Source: Glutinoglossum americanum | Taxonomy: Eukaryota; Ascomycota; Geoglossomycetes; Geoglossales; Geoglossaceae | Assembly (NCBI GenBank): GCA_020080175.1 | Contig: JAGHQL010000166.1 | Span: forward strand, 1-61,231 | DNA length: 61,231 bases | Reading direction: 5' to 3' | Made by a program: the position numbers and the translations under genes | Shown here: in pieces, positions 58,013-61,231 of the stretch | How positions within the stretch are numbered: position 1 is the stretch's first letter | How the letters are laid out: each line of letters opens with the position of its first letter | Notes under the pieces: model-generated | What the model saw: only the letters and a program-made list of their open reading frames with translations | Told to the model about the DNA's origin: nothing | Databases searched by the model: none

Positions 58013-61000
58013 TGCTCAAGATCGCTGCTGAGCCAACGGTATTTGAACTATAGCGCACGAAAGTCGCTGGGTTGCTGAAGGCGACAGGTAATGTATCGGA
58101 AGAGAAGTCAAGTGAGGGAGGGAAGCGGAAAGAGGAAGGGCGACGGGCTTTTTGTGTTTGAGCGGAAGGAAATTATGAAGCGAAGCTAGCTTCGCTGATT
58201 GCACGCTCGCGGATATTCCTTCCTGGGAAGGTACGCGTTAGCCGACCGAAGCTTGCTTCCAAAGTCGACCCGAATTCAATTGGCTCTCTCTCAACGGAGG
58301 CAATTCGAACACACAAAAACACGACCTCCGATGCGAAGAGTGGAGAGGGTGGAGGAAAGAGATTGGTGGAAGTCCGACTCCGCAAGAAGGTGGAAGACGC
58401 GATCGGTGGAGTAGATTGAAAGACCGGCCGGGAGGGGTTGACTGCCAGCTCTATATAGAGCGAGTAGCTCCCACAACAGCCAGGCCAATGACTGCACGAA
58501 ACGCAGGCGAGCCACTCATGGGTGGGTGCCGGGAGGCGTGGGATTTGAGTAGACTCCACTCTGCACACCCCAACCCACCGCAGAGCACTGACTTGAACCC
58601 ACCACCCAGTCGCTCAACGGTCTCCACTTTCTTTGTTCCAGGTATTTTGCTTTTCCCAGCGCCCAATGCCAACTCTCCCACCCGACAAGCTTTTTCCAGT
58701 GTGGCTTTTTTTTCCCCAGCGACCATTCTTTCTCTCTGCGAATTTTTTTTTTCCCTTCCTTTTCTACGCGCATACATGTCTAAGAAGAATTCTTCTTGAA
58801 ATTGGGTGCACATTTTTCCGGCCTCTCCCGTGGGACCCCCATGCAGGCGCCACACCGGCTCCGTTTATCTCGCAAAGGCGCGCCAATTTTTAGGAAAAAA
58901 AGAAGCATTTTCGTCGGGGAAGACTTTTGCGTTGCGCGATATAATAAATGTAACCTCATTTGGGCAATGCAAATTCTGGTTCGCGATGCATAAAAGCCGC
59001 AAGAACTAGAGTCCATCGCCACTAGTTTTCCGCCTATTGTGTACTCTACATACATACAATACGCACTGCAGGCACATATGTGTGTACCGGCTCAGGCGAA
59101 GCTCCCGCGTTGTGGGGGAGTTGGGTAGTCCTGATGGTTCGGGCGCGAAAAATTTATCATCCCTGGCAGCACTTATGATACGCCGTGCATCCCTTGCGCG
59201 ATTATTTTATTTCCGTGACGAGCACAGATGCGGAATGTAGTTGCCGGAGACCAAAAAAAAAAGCCAAGGCACAGTTTTCTAGACCGGTAAGATATCGGAG
59301 GAACCTGCCCAAGTAGCCAGCGTTTTCCACGACGTTGTATTGCACCTTCCATCTCGTTCATCTTGGCCGTCTATCTTAACGTCACCACCCTCTTGGCCAG
59401 ATACGCGGAATGCGTCCAATGATCCTGTGGATGGGCACGTACTTTTACAAGCAAACGCCGCTTCCCTGCCCCAGCATCTGCCGCTGTGGTATCTGTAACC
59501 CGTGGCTTTGTTTGTGATGAGGAAGGATGCACGACCGTCAACAAAACCTGGGACGAGGCAAGGGTATGGCAGCCACCGAGCTGCTGCACGGCATGCCTCT
59601 CCGCCCAATCAACGAGATCAATTGGACAGATGACCTCACTAAAAGAACAATGCCGATAAACACAAGTGGAGGCCTCGCCGGCCGGTCAACCGACGAACGC
59701 ACGAACCAGCAATCTATACCATGCGTCTAACTGCTTTTGAGGCGAAACGCCCACCCACATTGATGCTGTTTTAGATTTGGGTCCTAGCGCTTCGACCCAA
59801 CACGACCTCAAGAAACCCTCATCTCCACCAACGCGCAATAAACAAACAAATACGCAGCACGATTCAGAGAGGAGATTTAAAATGCTCTCACCGCTCTTGC
59901 ACACGGTCCTGGAGAGCTCGGAAGCCCCTCTGGCATTGTTGTCATCGATTTCAGACCACAAAGCCCAGACCAGAGTCTCACTCATCCTCCCGGTCGCGGT
60001 GAATGATCGCCTCTCGGGGGCTTTCTCGGCGTTATAACCATTACCTAGCGCTGGGTCGGCCAAGCGCAGATTTTACGGCGTTGCATTCCACGATGTGGCA
60101 TCCTATGACCAAAAGGTCGTTTCGGGTTGAAAACGATGATGATTGCCTACCAGGTAGGGTAATTCAGTCGAGCTTCAATTATCGCCCAGTAATGCCCAGA
60201 GCAATGCCCAGAGCAATACCCAGCAATGCCCAGCCCGTCGATCCCAACAGAGGGCGACGAATTCGATGGATCCATGTTGCACGAGCAACCGAGCAGTCGA
60301 ACTCCCTTCGAGCCCTTTCGAGACCCTCAAGCCAACGTAATCGACCGCCGGAGTTCTGACTCTCCGCTCGCCAACCCCCCCCACGTAATACGTACTCCAT
60401 ACATGTACTTTACTCTGTACTCTACAAGACACGTATAACGCCCTTATCCTACCACCGCCCAATTTAGATAAACCGAGCTCCAAATACCCGCGACGTCGAA
60501 CCCAACCAATACCATAGAAGAAAAAAAAACCGCGGAAATACCCGAAGGGAAAGGCTAAACCTTCACTGAAGAAGAAAACTCTTGTTGTGCATAAATCCAT
60601 CGTGCAGGGATTGCAGATCACCGAGAGAGAAAAAAAAAAAAAAAAAAACTCTGCCTTCTCTGCCCTACCACATACCCACACACCCGCCCCGTCGCATTCA
60701 CAAAGCTACGCAGCACCCCGAAAAACCCGGACGAAGTTCGAAAGTTCGAGGGACTTTTCTCTCCACAGCGGGCCGGCACTCGCCTTTCTGTTGGGGGCGA
60801 TATTAAGGAAAACCCCATGGGACTCTCTCTCTACTCTATTTAAACTACCCCACACACGAAAAAGGGAAAAAAAAAAAAAAAATTTTAGAGAAAAAAAAAA
60901 TAAAAAAAACCGCACGCCGACCAGACGGGAAATATTCTGGAACCCGACGCTGTTTTCCCGCTGCGTTTTTCGCGTCTGGGGAGGGGATTCTGCAGCCGGG

Positions 61001-61231
61001 GGGCCTGCCTGGCCCGTCGAGACAACAGCCGCGGCAGCATTCTATTCTATTTTATTTTTTATTCCTTCTTCCGTAGGCTGCGGATGCTATACGTGACGGA
61101 GTGTCGTGCCTGTGCGGGCTTGGTGGTGGGGAGGATGGCCAGGTCGTGGGAGGCGGGGAAGGGGGGGAGGGGGGGGGGTTGTAAAACGAGGTGCTGCGCG
61201 GGTATCGAAACGCGAAGGAGGTGGCGGAGCG
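58013..61231. promoter_or_regulatory. Long gene-free region upstream of PMA1
   Basis: 3.2 kb to the window edge with no supported gene. The part next to PMA1 has pyrimidine-rich patches and T-runs (58679-58755), as in strongly expressed fungal genes. Further out are A-runs at 60630-60648 and 60869-60900 and a short minisatellite at about 60190-60233. The longer open frames are low-complexity and lack ATG starts or any recognisable domain. Confidence 0.5.
60190..60233. repeat. Short minisatellite, unit about 12 bp
   Basis: About four imperfect copies of a unit reading AATGCCCAGAGC, with the third copy shortened and carrying ATACCC. The array is in the spacer upstream of PMA1. Confidence 0.75.

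Noticed and set aside
59686-60063. Minus-strand frame of 125 codons upstream of PMA1
   Set aside because: No ATG at its start and no recognisable domain or splice context.
60175-60681. Minus-strand frame of 168 codons with Phe-rich start
   Set aside because: Low-complexity translation of A-runs and the minisatellite; no family resemblance.
1-61231. Secondary-metabolite cluster, mobile elements, virus-derived elements
   Set aside because: One sugar transporter is the only cluster-like gene; no backbone synthase, transposase, reverse transcriptase or terminal repeats are seen.

Overview
The window is nuclear DNA of a filamentous ascomycete (Pezizomycotina-like; class not resolved). Nearly every gene is cut by short GT-AG introns of about 50-90 bp, long stretches of the proteins match well known fungal housekeeping families, and the spacers are rich in homopolymer runs. 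I see no transposon, virus-derived element, CRISPR array, rRNA or convincing tRNA. For ten genes I joined the exons by hand and their lengths add up to whole codons, so those models are fairly firm.

Layout, left to right (+/- = strand): homopolymer-rich spacer (1-1251); PMT2 protein O-mannosyltransferase (-); MFS sugar transporter with a long cytosolic N-terminus (-); Chs7-like membrane protein (+); SSL1, TFIIH core subunit (+); EMC7 (+); an unknown F-box-like protein with four internal repeats (-); directly upstream of it, 12 bases away and in the same frame, a Pga1-like ER membrane protein (-); alpha-tubulin (+); EDE1, EH-domain endocytic scaffold (+); SLY41-type transporter (-); CUS1/SF3B2 splicing factor (+); an RS-rich protein (+); PUF4 RNA-binding protein (-); RPC2, second subunit of RNA polymerase III (+); ORC5 (+); homocysteine S-methyltransferase (+); a protein joining an NYN-like domain to CCCH fingers (-); a DCAF4/WDR21-like WD40 protein (-); PMA1 plasma membrane proton pump (-); and a 3.2-kb gene-free promoter side (58013-61231).

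The genes do not form one pathway or a metabolic cluster. Loose themes are ER and secretory work (PMT2, EMC7, Pga1-like, SLY41), cell surface (Chs7-like, sugar transporter, PMA1), RNA handling (CUS1, RS protein, PUF4, NYN-CCCH protein) and DNA/transcription (SSL1, RPC2, ORC5). I did not find a clear new multi-gene system. The most interesting items are the in-frame, 12-base tandem pair (Pga1-like followed by the F-box-like repeat protein), the NYN-like/CCCH protein that resembles the layout of animal Regnases, a 21-nt in-frame micro-exon in PUF4, and a GC-AG intron in PMT2.
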